Assembly: GCF_014647975.1 (NCBI RefSeq)
Contig: NZ_BMQF01000006.1
Coordinates: 310,001 to 374,000, forward strand
From: Streptomyces fumigatiscleroticus
GTDB lineage: Bacteria; Actinomycetota; Actinomycetes; Streptomycetales; Streptomycetaceae
Direction of reading: 5' to 3'
Length of the DNA stretch: 64,000 bases
The translations under genes were made by a program, and so were the position numbers. The notes beneath the pieces were generated by a model, which was not told the DNA's origin, made no database searches, and was given only the letters and a program-made list of their open reading frames with translations. Shown in pieces: positions 10,331 through 18,665 of the stretch; position 1 is the stretch's first letter, and each line of letters opens with the position of its first letter.

Positions 10331-12220
10331 CTACCGGGCGGCGCCAGTCTCTTCGGGTGGAGCGGGGGGCACCTCACCTGCCGTGGGTGAGGCGTGGCCG
10401 CGGGCGAGCAGGGAGACCGCGGTCTCGTACGCCGCCAGCAGCACCGCCACGACGAGCAGCCCCGTCCAGGAGGACAGCGGCAGCGCGCACAGCGCGGCCA
10501 CGACGACCCCGCCGACGCGCAGACCGTCGGCGTGACGGCGGATCCAGGCCCGCGCCCCGTCGCCCTCGGTCAGGCGCCGGCCGGCGGCCTGGACACCCTG
10601 CGCGGTGTGGCGGCGCAGCGCCACGGGCAGCCGGCCGGGACCGACGAGATACGCCAGCAGGGCCAGCGCGGCACCGCACCACAGCAGCTGGTCGCCGCGG
10701 TCGCGCAGGGTGGTGAGGACGGTCCGCAGGGCCTCGCTCGCCCCCTCCCGGTAGACGCCCTCCGGGACCCGGCCGAGCAGCCGGCCGCGGACGGCGCGCA
10801 GTACGGCGGAGAGGGCGACGGTCCCCACCACCAGCCAGAGGCCGAGCTGGAGCACGCTGCGGCGCCGGCCCGGCGAGATCCACAGCGCGAGGGCCGCCAG
10901 GAGGACCGTGCCGGCGAGCAGGCCCACCAGGCCGCGCCTGACCAGCAGGACGGCCTGCTGGAGCCTGGCGAGTTCGTCACCGTCGTAGATCTTGATGTGC
11001 GCGAAGTCGTCGGGGAGCGGGACGCCCAGCGCCTTCTCGATCCTGGCGTGCAGGTCCGGCGGGATCTCGCCGGACGTCAGCGTGGGCAGGTCCAGCTTCT
11101 TGCCGAAGAGGGTGGGCAGCCGGTCCTCCAGGGCGGTCAGGAGATTGTTGACCAGCGGCAGGAGATCCAGTGTCACCGTGTCGCCCTGGACGTGCACGTT
11201 CTGGGCACGTCCCTGGAGAACGGCGACGATCCGCGCGTGGGCGGCGCGGTTGGCGGCACGCCACAGATCCTCGAACCGCTCGGTCGCCAGCAGCTCGGAC
11301 ACCGACTTCCTCAGGTAGTCGTGGACCGTGCCGCTGACGGGGGCGGCGAGGAAGGAGACCCTCTCGGGCAGCTCTCCGGACAGCCGGTCCGCCACCTCCA
11401 GCCGGTTGAAGATCTCGTCCGTCAGATAGGTGGAGACGGCCGCGTTCACGGCGGGGTCCTCGGGCAGCGGGCCGACCGCGGCGACCCAGCGGTCGGTGTT
11501 CAGCGCGGTGCGCGCGCCCCACACGCCGACGACCGAGGCGAGAGCGCAGAGCGCCGTCAGCGCGACCAGCAGCGCGGCGAGGGTCCGTCGCAGCAGCGGC
11601 GGCCGGGCGGACCGCCGCGCCTCGCCGTCGGCGCGGGCCGACCGGCCGACGCCCCCGGCCGACGGACCCACCGACTCACCCGACCCGGCAACCCCGGCCG
11701 ACGGACCCACCGGCCCACCCGCCCCGGCAGCCCCGGCCGACGGACCCGGCTCGAAGGCCCGACCGGCAGACGCCCCCTCCCGTGCCGTGCCCTCGGAGCG
11801 CGGACGCTCCGGGTCACCCGGCCCGGCGGCCCGCCCGGCGGACGCTCGTGCCGTGAGCTCGGAGTGCGGACGCTCCGGCTCACCCGGCCCGGGCAGCCGC
11901 GCCTCGTCATCGGCGCGGGCCGACCGGCCGGCAGCCTCGGCCGGCGGACGCACCGGCCCACCCGCCCCGGCAACCCCGGCCGACGGACCCACCGACTCAC
12001 CCGCCCCGGCAACCCCGGCCGACGGACCCGGCTCGAAGGCCCGACCGGCAGACGCCCCCTCCCGTGCCGTGCCCTCGGAGCGCGGACGCTCCGGGTCACC
12101 CGGCCCGGCGGCCCGCCCGGCGGACGTTCGTGCCGTGGGCTCGGAGTGCGGGTGTGTCGGCTCGCTCCGGGCGGCGGGCGTCCCGCCGTCTGCCGTGCCG
12201 TCCGTGCCGTCCTGGTCCAT
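10331..12220 (-). CDS. Integral membrane protein with long disordered repeat N-terminus
   Basis: This 629-aa protein has no assigned function. Residues 1 to about 205 are Ala/Gly/Pro/Arg-rich and made of two copies of a 94-residue repeat. Then come a membrane helix (LLVALTALCALASVVGVWGA), an extracytoplasmic domain of about 200 residues starting ALNTDRWVAAVGPL, and several further membrane helices with a short tail. The family is conserved in actinobacteria and may act at the envelope. The ATG at 12220 has a GGAGGTGG ribosome site and is preferred over a reading frame reaching 12706, which would overlap the divergent DUF6325 gene. Downstream are the two glucan-active enzymes. Confidence 0.75.
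   Translation of the reverse strand: MDQDGTDGTADGGTPAARSEPTHPHSEPTARTSAGRAAGPGDPERPRSEGTAREGASAGRAFEPGPSAGVAGAGESVGPSAGVAGAGGPVRPPAEAAGRSARADDEARLPGPGEPERPHSELTARASAGRAAGPGDPERPRSEGTAREGASAGRAFEPGPSAGAAGAGGPVGPSAGVAGSGESVGPSAGGVGRSARADGEARRSARPPLLRRTLAALLVALTALCALASVVGVWGARTALNTDRWVAAVGPLPEDPAVNAAVSTYLTDEIFNRLEVADRLSGELPERVSFLAAPVSGTVHDYLRKSVSELLATERFEDLWRAANRAAHARIVAVLQGRAQNVHVQGDTVTLDLLPLVNNLLTALEDRLPTLFGKKLDLPTLTSGEIPPDLHARIEKALGVPLPDDFAHIKIYDGDELARLQQAVLLVRRGLVGLLAGTVLLAALALWISPGRRRSVLQLGLWLVVGTVALSAVLRAVRGRLLGRVPEGVYREGASEALRTVLTTLRDRGDQLLWCGAALALLAYLVGPGRLPVALRRHTAQGVQAAGRRLTEGDGARAWIRRHADGLRVGGVVVAALCALPLSSWTGLLVVAVLLAAYETAVSLLARGHASPTAGEVPPAPPEETGAAR
10346..10390 (-). promoter_or_regulatory. 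Dyad operator site 2 plus -10 element for the GH63 gene
   Basis: Read on the minus strand, TCACC-N7-GGTGA (10390-10374) is followed after 22 nt by GAGACT (10351-10346). The dyad edge is 66 bp from the glucosidase start. The whole element lies inside the coding 3' end of the upstream membrane-protein gene, so it would be an internal promoter. Confidence 0.55.
11634..12165. repeat. 282-bp in-frame tandem duplication inside a coding region
   Basis: Copy 1 starts near 11634 and copy 2 near 11916, with a constant offset of 282 bp (94 codons). A core of about 110 bp (11732-11846 against 12014-12128) looks identical; the rest diverges by point changes. Shorter sub-repeats of about 36-39 bp occur inside. 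The duplication lengthens the disordered N-terminus of the membrane protein. Confidence 0.85.
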
Positions 12221-12241
12221 CGCCCCGCCACCTCCGGGCCC

Positions 12242-12316
12242 ACGGTCGCCCGGGGAGCGGGCCGGGTTCCTCACCTGTGGCGGGTGACGCGGAGCGGGGC
12301 GGGACGCGGCTGGATG
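12242..12316. promoter_or_regulatory. Divergent promoter with dyad operator site 3
   Basis: The dyad TCACC-N7-GGTGA (12271-12287) sits midway between the membrane-protein gene (minus) and the DUF6325 gene (plus). Rightward, CTGGAT/TGGATG follows at 22/23 nt (12310-12316). Leftward, GACCGT follows at 23 nt (12247-12242). One operator could therefore serve both directions. Confidence 0.55.
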
Positions 12317-12343
12317 GAGGCCGGTCACGTGAAGGGAGCCGCC

Positions 12344-12901
12344 ATGATCAGGATCGGCCCGGTGCAACTGCTGACGGTCGCCTTCGGGCCCGACGCCAAG
12401 TTCGAGGGGAGGATCGTCGACGAACTCTGGACGCTGGAGCGCGGCAGCCAACTGCGGGTGCTCGACCTGCTGTTCGTGCGGAAGGAGCCCGGCGGCGACC
12501 TCGTCGTCGCCGACTACCAGGCGGAGGGCATGGGCGAGACCGTCGCCGCGCTGCTCGGCATCTCGGCCGAGACCCTGCGCCGGGCGGAGGCGGAGTTCCC
12601 GTCGCTGTCCGAGGGGAACGCCTTCGGGCTGACGCTGGACGAGATCAGGGATCTCGCGGGAGAGCTGGAACCGGGCTCGGCCGCGGCGTTCGTCCTGCTG
12701 GAACACCTGTGGGCCAGGGATCTGAAGCAGGCGATCCGGGATGCGGGCGGCGTGCCGGTCGCGGAGGGCTTCCTCACCGAGGAGTCCCTCGACCTGGTGG
12801 GCGCGGAGCTGACCGCCGCGGTGGAACGGCTGGAGGAGCCGGCCGCGGAGGAGAACCGCAAGGGCCGGGCCTCCGGCCGCAACCGCGGGAGGAACTCATG
12901 A
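12344..12901 (+). CDS. DUF6325 family protein
   Basis: This 185-aa soluble protein matches the DUF6325 pattern as I know it: an opening GPVQLLTVAFGPDAKFEG, a RVLDLLFVRKEPGGDL strand, LEPGSAAAFVLLEHLWARDL, and an IRDAGG helix end. The tail is basic (RKGRASGRNRGRN). The biochemical role is unknown; the family often sits beside DUF1269 proteins and has a similar alpha/beta fold pattern. ATG 12344 has an AGGGAG site. The stop overlaps the next start (ATGA), so the two are translationally coupled. The promoter carries dyad site 3. Confidence 0.8.
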   Translation: MIRIGPVQLLTVAFGPDAKFEGRIVDELWTLERGSQLRVLDLLFVRKEPGGDLVVADYQAEGMGETVAALLGISAETLRRAEAEFPSLSEGNAFGLTLDEIRDLAGELEPGSAAAFVLLEHLWARDLKQAIRDAGGVPVAEGFLTEESLDLVGAELTAAVERLEEPAAEENRKGRASGRNRGRNS

Positions 12902-13380
12902 CCGACCTCGTCGTGCTCGGCTTCTCCGACAAGGACAAGGCCGAAGCCGTCATGCGCCTGTCGCAGGAGCTGTCCAAGCAGGAACTCCTGGACCTGGCGG
13001 ACGCGGCGCTGGCCTGGCGCACTCAGGACGGCAAGATCCACGTACGGCAGTCGTTCAACCCGACCGCCACCGGCGCCGCCGGGGGCGCCCTGTGGGGCAC
13101 GCTGTTCGGCCTGCTCTTCCTGATGCCGGTGTTCGGCGCGGCGGTGGGCGCGGCCACCGGGGCGGTCGCCGGGAAACTGACGGACGTGGGGATCAACGAC
13201 GCGTTCATCAAGGAGATCGCCGGCACGCTGGAGCCGGGCCGGGCCGCGGTCTTCGCCCTCGTCCGGCGCTCCACGCCCGACCGGGTGCGCGACGCCCTGC
13301 GTCCCTTCGGCCCCACCGTGCTGCGCACCTCGCTGACCAAGGACCGTGAGGAGGAACTCGTCGCCGCCCTTCAGCGGTGA
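12898..13380 (+). CDS. DUF1269 domain membrane protein
   Basis: The product is 160 aa. An N-terminal ferredoxin-like half (LVVLGFSDKDKAEAVMRLSQ) is followed by a Gly/Ala-rich hydrophobic hairpin (about residues 60-95, GAAGGALWGTLFGLLFL and GAAVGAATGAVAG) and a C-terminal half ending LTKDREEELVAAL. This is the DUF1269 layout. Such proteins are frequent in stress-response clusters, and the function is not established. It overlaps the DUF6325 gene by 4 bp, suggesting a stable gene pair and possibly a complex. Confidence 0.85.
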   Translation: MTDLVVLGFSDKDKAEAVMRLSQELSKQELLDLADAALAWRTQDGKIHVRQSFNPTATGAAGGALWGTLFGLLFLMPVFGAAVGAATGAVAGKLTDVGINDAFIKEIAGTLEPGRAAVFALVRRSTPDRVRDALRPFGPTVLRTSLTKDREEELVAALQR

Positions 13381-13497
13381 ACCGGGGCTTCCGCCACCGA
13401 ACGGCGGATCCGGGTGACACCTCCGGGGGAGGCCGTACGGCAGGTGACAGGGGGCGCCGCCGTACGGCCGCGCGGTGTGTCCGCGTACGGGCGAACT

Positions 13498-13514
13498 TCA
13501 CCCGGGTGAGATGA
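13498..13514 (+). promoter_or_regulatory. Imperfect dyad operator in front of the LAL regulator
   Basis: TCACC-N7-GATGA, one mismatch from the recurrent dyad, 82 bp upstream of the LuxR gene. A 12-bp perfect palindrome (TCACCCGGGTGA, 13498-13509) overlaps it. No -10 hexamer is seen at the usual 22-nt distance. Two copies of GCCGTACGGC lie just upstream (13432 and 13459). If the dyad belongs to this regulator, this could be an autoregulatory site. Confidence 0.35.
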
Positions 13515-13596
13515 CCTGCCGCACCGGGCGCCGCCGAGCCGGTGGGGCCACACTCGTCTGACGCGCACCATCCTGCTCCGAGAGCGAGGTGCCGTC

Positions 13597-16047
13597 ATGG
13601 GCGAGCGGACGAGGCGGCGGCTTCCGCCGGACACACGGGTACCGCCCCCGGCCACCGGGCTCACGCCCGGCGTGGGCGTGCCCGCCCTGCCGGCCTGGCT
13701 GGTCCCGAGGCCCCGTCTGACCGACCGTCTGTCGCGCGGGGTGCTGGGGCCGCTGACCGTGGTGGTGGGACCGGTGGGGGCCGGCAAGTCGGCGCTCGCC
13801 GTGGAGTGGGCGCACACCGGCCGCGCGCCCGGCCCGCTGGCCTGGGTCGCCTGCGACGGTGTGGAGGAACAGCCCGACGTCTTCTGGTCCCGGGTGCTGA
13901 CGGCCCTGGTCCGGGCGGGTGTCCCGCTGCCGCCGTCTTTGGGGGTCCACGGGGCCGGGGCGTCGGGGGAACCCGCGCCGTCCGGCGTCACCACCGACGA
14001 CGCCGGGCCTCCCGGTCCCCCGGCCCCGGCGGCACCGCACGCCGGGGCCGGGGGGCCTCTCCTCGTCGCCGCCCTCGCGGCCGGGCTCGCCGCGCGGGAG
14101 GAGCCCGTCGTGCTCGTCCTGGACGACTTCCAGCCGGAGGCCGGCTCGCCGGTCGCGCGGGACACGGCCGCCCTGCTGCGGCACGCGGCCCCGGGGCTGC
14201 GGCTGGTCGTGGTCTCCCGCCGGGACCCGCCCCTGCACCTGCACCGGTACCGGCTCGCCGGCGACCTGGCCGAGCTGCGCACCGGCGATCTCGCCTTCGA
14301 CGACCGGGAGACGGCCGCCCTGCTGGCGCAGCACGGCGTCGAGGTGCCCCGGCCCGTGGTGAGCACACTGCGCAGGCGGGCCGACGGGTGGGCGGCCGGG
14401 CTGCGGCTGGCCGCGATGTCCATGGAGGAGCACCCGCATCCGGAGAAGTTCGTGGCCCAGTTCGCGGGCGACGACGAGGCGATCGTCAGCTATCTCGTCG
14501 AGGAGGTCCTGGACGGTCACTCGCCGGCCATGCGCCGGCTGCTCCTGGCGACCAGTGTGCTGGACCACCTGAACGCCGAGCTCTCCACCGAACTGGCCGG
14601 TGAGGAGGCCGGGGCGCACTTCGCGGAGCTGGTCGGGCAGAACTCCTTCCTCCAGCACGTCGGGCACGGCTGGTACCGGTGCCACCAGATGTTCGGCGAC
14701 GTGCTGCGGGTGCGGCTGCGGCACGAGGCACCGCACCTGGTGGCCGGTCTGCACGGCCGGGCGGCCGCCTGGCTGGGCGAGCACGGGTTCCTGACCGAGG
14801 CGGTCCGGCACGCGCTGGCGGCGGAGGACTGGCGCTGCGCGGGCCGGCTCCTCGTCCGTCAGCTGGCGGTCGGGCGGCTCCTCGGGCTGAGCGGTGCCGC
14901 CCGGCTGCCGGAGGAGCTGCTGCGCCAGGCGCCCGCGGACGTCACGGGCCTGCCCCGGGAGTCGCTCGACTGCGAGTCCGCGCTGCTGGCCGCGGCGGCG
15001 GCCGTCACGCGCGGCGAGGAGCCGGCCTGTGCCGAGGCGCTGAAGCTGGCCGAGCAGCTGGCCGGGGAGCTGCCCGGGGACGACACCGACCGGCTCGTGC
15101 GCTGCCGGCTGACGCATGCCGTGATCCGTACGGCGAGGGACCGCTTCCGCGATCCGGTGGCGGCACGGGCGGCGGCGGCCGACGCCGAGAACCTGTTCGG
15201 CCGCGTACCGCGCGGCCTGCTGGCGGACCGGCCCGAACTGCCCGCGCTGACGCTGTCGGTGCGGGGCCGGGCCGAGCTGCGCTCGGGCGCGCTGAAGGCG
15301 GCGCAGGCCTCGCTGACGGCCGCGGTGCAGGCGGCCGGCGCCGCGGGCAACGGCGCGCTGCGCCGGGACTGCCTCGCGGAGCTGGCGTTGCTGGAGGTGC
15401 TGCGCGGGCGGTTCCGGGCCGCGGACGAACTCGCCGGTCAGGCCGGGCGGCCGCACCTGCCGGCCGGCCGCCCCGCGGACCGGGCCCTGGCGGCGCTGCA
15501 CACCGTACGGGCCTGGGTGGCGCTGGCCCGCCGCGAACCGGGGCGGGCGCGCGGCGAACTGCTGCGGTCCCGGGCCGCCCTGCGGGTCACGCCCGACCCG
15601 TTCGTCGCGGGCGCCGCCTCCCTTGTGTCCGAGCTGGTCGACGCGGTGGAGGGCGGAGCGGCACCGCTGTCCGGGGCGCTGGAGGCGACGGCGGACGCCA
15701 TGACGGACGGGCCGCCCGCCGACGGGCTGCGGCAGGCGGTGCGGCACGCCTGCGCCGCCGCCCTGAGCGCCGCCCACGATCCCGTGGTCCGCGCGCCGGC
15801 GGACCGGGGCGCCGCCGCGCCGGCGGCGGGACGGCCCGACGACCGGCTCCCGGTCGAGTCGCTCAGCGCGCGCGAGCAGGACGTGCTGCGCCGGCTGGCG
15901 CAGATGATGACCACGGAGGAGATCGCCACGGAGCTGTATCTGTCGGTCAACACGGTGAAGACGCACCTCAAGAGCGTCTACCGCAAGCTCGCCGTGACAC
16001 GGCGGTCGGCCGCGGTACGGCGAGCCCGCGATCTGGGACTGCTCTGA
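13597..16047 (+). CDS. LAL-type LuxR family transcriptional regulator
   Basis: This 816-aa regulator has the MalT/LAL layout. A P-loop ATPase domain has Walker A GPVGAGKS (58-65) and a Walker B-like VVLVLDDFQ strand, an all-helical middle region follows, and a C-terminal LuxR helix-turn-helix spans about 755-816 (LSAREQDVLRRLAQ, EIATELYLSVNTVKTHLKSV). Such proteins usually activate transcription after ligand and ATP binding. The ATG at 13597 has a GAGG site. A short LuxR protein is encoded convergently 24 bp downstream. It lies at the centre of the block of genes bearing the TCACC-N7-GGTGA dyad, so it is a leading candidate for that site's binder; this is inference only. Confidence 0.9.
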   Translation: MGERTRRRLPPDTRVPPPATGLTPGVGVPALPAWLVPRPRLTDRLSRGVLGPLTVVVGPVGAGKSALAVEWAHTGRAPGPLAWVACDGVEEQPDVFWSRVLTALVRAGVPLPPSLGVHGAGASGEPAPSGVTTDDAGPPGPPAPAAPHAGAGGPLLVAALAAGLAAREEPVVLVLDDFQPEAGSPVARDTAALLRHAAPGLRLVVVSRRDPPLHLHRYRLAGDLAELRTGDLAFDDRETAALLAQHGVEVPRPVVSTLRRRADGWAAGLRLAAMSMEEHPHPEKFVAQFAGDDEAIVSYLVEEVLDGHSPAMRRLLLATSVLDHLNAELSTELAGEEAGAHFAELVGQNSFLQHVGHGWYRCHQMFGDVLRVRLRHEAPHLVAGLHGRAAAWLGEHGFLTEAVRHALAAEDWRCAGRLLVRQLAVGRLLGLSGAARLPEELLRQAPADVTGLPRESLDCESALLAAAAAVTRGEEPACAEALKLAEQLAGELPGDDTDRLVRCRLTHAVIRTARDRFRDPVAARAAAADAENLFGRVPRGLLADRPELPALTLSVRGRAELRSGALKAAQASLTAAVQAAGAAGNGALRRDCLAELALLEVLRGRFRAADELAGQAGRPHLPAGRPADRALAALHTVRAWVALARREPGRARGELLRSRAALRVTPDPFVAGAASLVSELVDAVEGGAAPLSGALEATADAMTDGPPADGLRQAVRHACAAALSAAHDPVVRAPADRGAAAPAAGRPDDRLPVESLSAREQDVLRRLAQMMTTEEIATELYLSVNTVKTHLKSVYRKLAVTRRSAAVRRARDLGLL

Positions 16048-16071
16048 GAGCCTCCTCGCCTCCTCGCCTCC

Positions 16072-16548
16072 TCACAGAAGCCGCAGCTGCCGTGCCCGGT
16101 CGACGGCCTCGGTGCGCGAGGAGACACCGAGTTTCCGGTACACCGCGCGCGCGTGGCTCTTCACCGTGTTGAGCGAGATGAAGAGGTCCGAGCCGATCTG
16201 CCGCAGGGGCACGTCCTCCTGGAGCCGCAGCAGCACCATGTGCTCACGTTCCGTCAGTGACGCGGCCGGGGTCACGGGGTCCTGGCGTCCCCGGCCGTCC
16301 TGGTCCACGGCGGCCAGCACCGCCGATGCCTCGTCCACGAGCACGCCGGCGCTGCGCGGATCGCCCAGCCGTACCGCGATCTCCACGAGCGTGCCGGCGA
16401 CCCACACCAGGCAGGTCGCCACCACCGTGTCCGCCGCGGGCGCGCCGCGGCCGAGGGCGCGCAGCCGCCCGTGCAGCGCCGACACCCGTCCGGTGTCCGC
16501 CGCGCGGGCGTCGCTCCGTCCGGGTCCGGTGCCCAGCCCCACGGGCAT
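16072..16548 (-). CDS. Short LuxR-type HTH regulator (LAL C-terminal remnant or stand-alone)
   Basis: This 158-aa protein has a LuxR DNA-binding domain at its C-terminus (SLTEREHMVLLRLQ, SDLFISLNTVKSHARAVYRKLGV), preceded by about 90 residues of helical sequence similar to the segment before the HTH in LAL regulators. It has no ATPase domain and no receiver Asp. It may be a truncated LAL gene that still yields a DNA-binding protein. ATG 16548 is chosen over GTG 16557 because AGGAGG then sits 8 nt upstream. It is convergent with the full LAL gene. Confidence 0.75.
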   Translation of the reverse strand: MPVGLGTGPGRSDARAADTGRVSALHGRLRALGRGAPAADTVVATCLVWVAGTLVEIAVRLGDPRSAGVLVDEASAVLAAVDQDGRGRQDPVTPAASLTEREHMVLLRLQEDVPLRQIGSDLFISLNTVKSHARAVYRKLGVSSRTEAVDRARQLRLL

Positions 16549-16607
16549 GTGCCTCACCTCCTGGGCGGTAGGCGGTACATGCCAACGGTGGAGGCTGAAT
16601 TCCGGGA

Positions 16608-16625
16608 CCGGAAGGGGGCTTCCGG
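16608..16625. terminator. Hairpin between the 98-aa gene and the short LuxR gene
   Basis: A 7-bp perfect stem (CCGGAAG/CTTCCGG) has a GGGG loop and a short T run on the plus strand after it. It lies just past the stop of the 98-aa minus-strand gene. Confidence 0.45.
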
Positions 16626-16649
16626 GCTTTTATCGCGCCGCGGCCGGCG

Positions 16650-16946
16650 TTACGGCCCCATCCCCGGGCCGTGGCCGGCGCCGCGTTCCCGCCCGCCGGG
16701 GAGCCGCCGCACCTCCAGCAGTTCGAGGCCGAGCGCCTGGATGCGGTCCAGGATTCCGTAGAGCGCGGCCTGGTCGAGCCCGGTGCCGTGCAGGACCGTC
16801 TCCGGCGGGTTGACCGTGACCGTCATCTCGGCGAAGGCCGACCGGAAGGCCGGGCCGACCCTCCCCCGGATCCGGATCTCGAACTCGCCGCCGACGGCCC
16901 GCCCCTCGCCCCGCCCGGGTCCCGGTCGTTCCTCCGCCGTCCCCAT
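16650..16946 (-). CDS. Conserved hypothetical protein, 98 aa
   Basis: A small acidic/basic protein with a core of two strands and a helix (FEIRIRGRVGPAFRSAF, LHGTGLDQAALYGILDRIQALGLELLEVRR), a pattern shared by many short actinobacterial hypotheticals. A Gly-rich tail follows. The ATG has a clear GGAGGTGA site 7 nt upstream. The promoter carries dyad site 5 with CAGAAT at the -10 place, tying it to the neighbouring stress-type genes. No function is assigned. Confidence 0.7.
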   Translation of the reverse strand: MGTAEERPGPGRGEGRAVGGEFEIRIRGRVGPAFRSAFAEMTVTVNPPETVLHGTGLDQAALYGILDRIQALGLELLEVRRLPGGRERGAGHGPGMGP

Positions 16947-16986
16947 GGGGCGTCACCTCCGCTGCCGCGGCCTGGGTCACGGCACC

Positions 16987-17030
16987 ATTCTGGTGGGCCC
17001 CCGGCCCGGCACATCACACCACCGGGGTGA
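16987..17030 (-). promoter_or_regulatory. Dyad operator site 5 plus -10 element
   Basis: Minus strand: TCACC-N7-TGTGA (17030-17014; one mismatch in the second arm), then CAGAAT (16992-16987) 21 nt on. The dyad edge is 67 bp from the 98-aa gene start, almost the same distance as for the GH63 gene. Confidence 0.5.
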
Positions 17031-17081
17031 CGACCGCGCCCGGCCCGGCACGGCTCCGGCCACCGGGCCTCATCCCCCACG

Positions 17082-17266
17082 GGTGGGACCCCGGATCCCT
17101 GGGACCCCGGATCCCCCCGGCCGCGCGGAGCGAACCCACCGGGCCCGTGCCGCCCGTACGACCACCCGTCCGTACGACCACCCGCCCGCACGGCCGCCCG
17201 CCCGCACGGCCGCCCGCCCGCACCGAACCGGCACAACCCACCCGCACCCACCCGCACCCACCCGCA
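17082..17266. repeat. Cluster of three short tandem repeats between genes
   Basis: This covers most of the gap 16947-17303. Two copies of GGGACCCCGGATCCC lie at 17085-17117. Four 16-bp units follow, of the form CCGTACGACCACCCGT in diverging pairs (17154-17217). Three exact 10-bp units CCCACCCGCA come last (17237-17266). No supported gene lies in this gap. Confidence 0.8.
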
Positions 17267-17303
17267 CCCCGGCCCGCCCCGCCCCCGCCTCGCGCGGCGA
17301 GGT

Positions 17304-18659
17304 CTACGGCGCTGCCGGACGGCCCCCGTCCGCGCGGTGCCGGCCCGTCGGGCGGGAGTGGGGTGGCGGCAGGGTCATGCGGAACAGGCGGCGCCAGTCG
17401 AGCCGAGGCCTGAGCGGGCGCGTGCCGGGCCGGTCGCGCGGCACCAGCACCCTGAGCGCCCGCGGCCGCACCTCGCAGTGGACGGGGACGCGGAGGGTCA
17501 CCGCCTCACCGTCCAGGCCGGCCGGGATGTGCGGCCGGTCGGCGCCGACGACCACCTCCTTCGCCGTCACGCGGGTGAGACCGGGGGAACGCCGGCCGCG
17601 CAGCAGGCCGGCCGCCTGCCCGGCGTTGGCCACGGCGACGGCGACGGCGCCCAGTTCCCCGCCGTCCAGCCGGGCCCGGCGGCCGAGACCGGCGATGTCG
17701 CCGGTGCCGTAGGGGTTGTTGCTCACCAGCAGGGCCTGCGGGTCGTGGAACGCCGTGCCGCCGGCGTGGCCGGACAGCCGCGCCCCGCGGTGGCCGGCGA
17801 GCAGGTCCGGAAGGAGCTCCAGGGTGGTGCGGGTCTTGCCGTCGCGGTACGAGGGGCTCTGCACCACCTCGGCGTAGGCGCCGAACGACACGTTGTTGAC
17901 GAAGGGCCGGCCGCCCGCCCGGCCGAGGTCCACACGGAGTTCGACGCCGTCGCGCAGGGCCTCCAGGGCCCTGGACGGATCGTCCCGGTCCAGGCCCAGG
18001 TCGAGGGCGAAGTGGTTGCGGGTGCCGGCCGGGATCACCAGGAAGGGAAGGCCGAGCGAGGCGGCGACATCGGCCACCAGGGCCTGGGTGCCGTCCCCGC
18101 CCGCCACTCCGAGCAGGTCGGCGCCCTCCGCGGCGGCCTTGCGGGCCAGTTCGGCCACGTCGGTCTCCCCCGGGCCCGTCAGGAGCAGCACCTGCGCGCC
18201 CAGCGCCTCGGCCCTCTCCACCAGGGCGAACCGCTCCACCTTCCCGCCGCCCGAACGCGGGTTCATGATCAGGACGGGGTGGCGGACCGGCGGCGCCGGA
18301 TGCTCCGGCATCGCCACCGGCGGCCCGGCCCGGGTGAGCGCTCCCCTGCCCGCGCCGACCGCCACCGCCCACAGCGCCCCGGAGACGGCGACGACCCAGG
18401 CCAGCCGGGCACCGGCGTAGGCGAGGACGACCCACACCGGTGCGGCCAGGGCCAGCAGCACGGCCAGGGCGCGCGAGAGGCCACGCCGGGTCAGCGCCCA
18501 CCAGGCGGCCACCACGGTGACCGCCAGACCGGCCAGCCCGACGAGGAACAGGCCGATGGTGCGCAGCCCGGCGGAGAGGACGAGCACCAGCACGGCCGCC
18601 GCGGCGGCGGCGAGACAGGCGCGCGCCAGCCACCGCTCCCCGCGCGTCGTGGGTTCCAT
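17304..18659 (-). CDS. Diacylglycerol kinase family lipid kinase with N-terminal membrane helices
   Basis: This 451-aa protein has four or five N-terminal hydrophobic segments (about 12-105) and then a DAGK catalytic domain starting HPVLIMNPRSGGGK (127-140) with the nucleotide-binding GGDGT at 187-191 and PAGTRNHFALDLGLD. These enzymes phosphorylate lipids such as diacylglycerol or sphingoid bases at the membrane. The ATG at 18659 is chosen although no ribosome site precedes it. A GAGCGT -10 ends 6 nt before the ATG, so the mRNA is probably leaderless; the longer frame to 18923 would run through the promoter. Overlap with the divergent DUF2252 region is thereby avoided. Confidence 0.85.
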   Translation of the reverse strand: MEPTTRGERWLARACLAAAAAAVLVLVLSAGLRTIGLFLVGLAGLAVTVVAAWWALTRRGLSRALAVLLALAAPVWVVLAYAGARLAWVVAVSGALWAVAVGAGRGALTRAGPPVAMPEHPAPPVRHPVLIMNPRSGGGKVERFALVERAEALGAQVLLLTGPGETDVAELARKAAAEGADLLGVAGGDGTQALVADVAASLGLPFLVIPAGTRNHFALDLGLDRDDPSRALEALRDGVELRVDLGRAGGRPFVNNVSFGAYAEVVQSPSYRDGKTRTTLELLPDLLAGHRGARLSGHAGGTAFHDPQALLVSNNPYGTGDIAGLGRRARLDGGELGAVAVAVANAGQAAGLLRGRRSPGLTRVTAKEVVVGADRPHIPAGLDGEAVTLRVPVHCEVRPRALRVLVPRDRPGTRPLRPRLDWRRLFRMTLPPPHSRPTGRHRADGGRPAAP

Positions 18660-18665
18660 GCCGGC

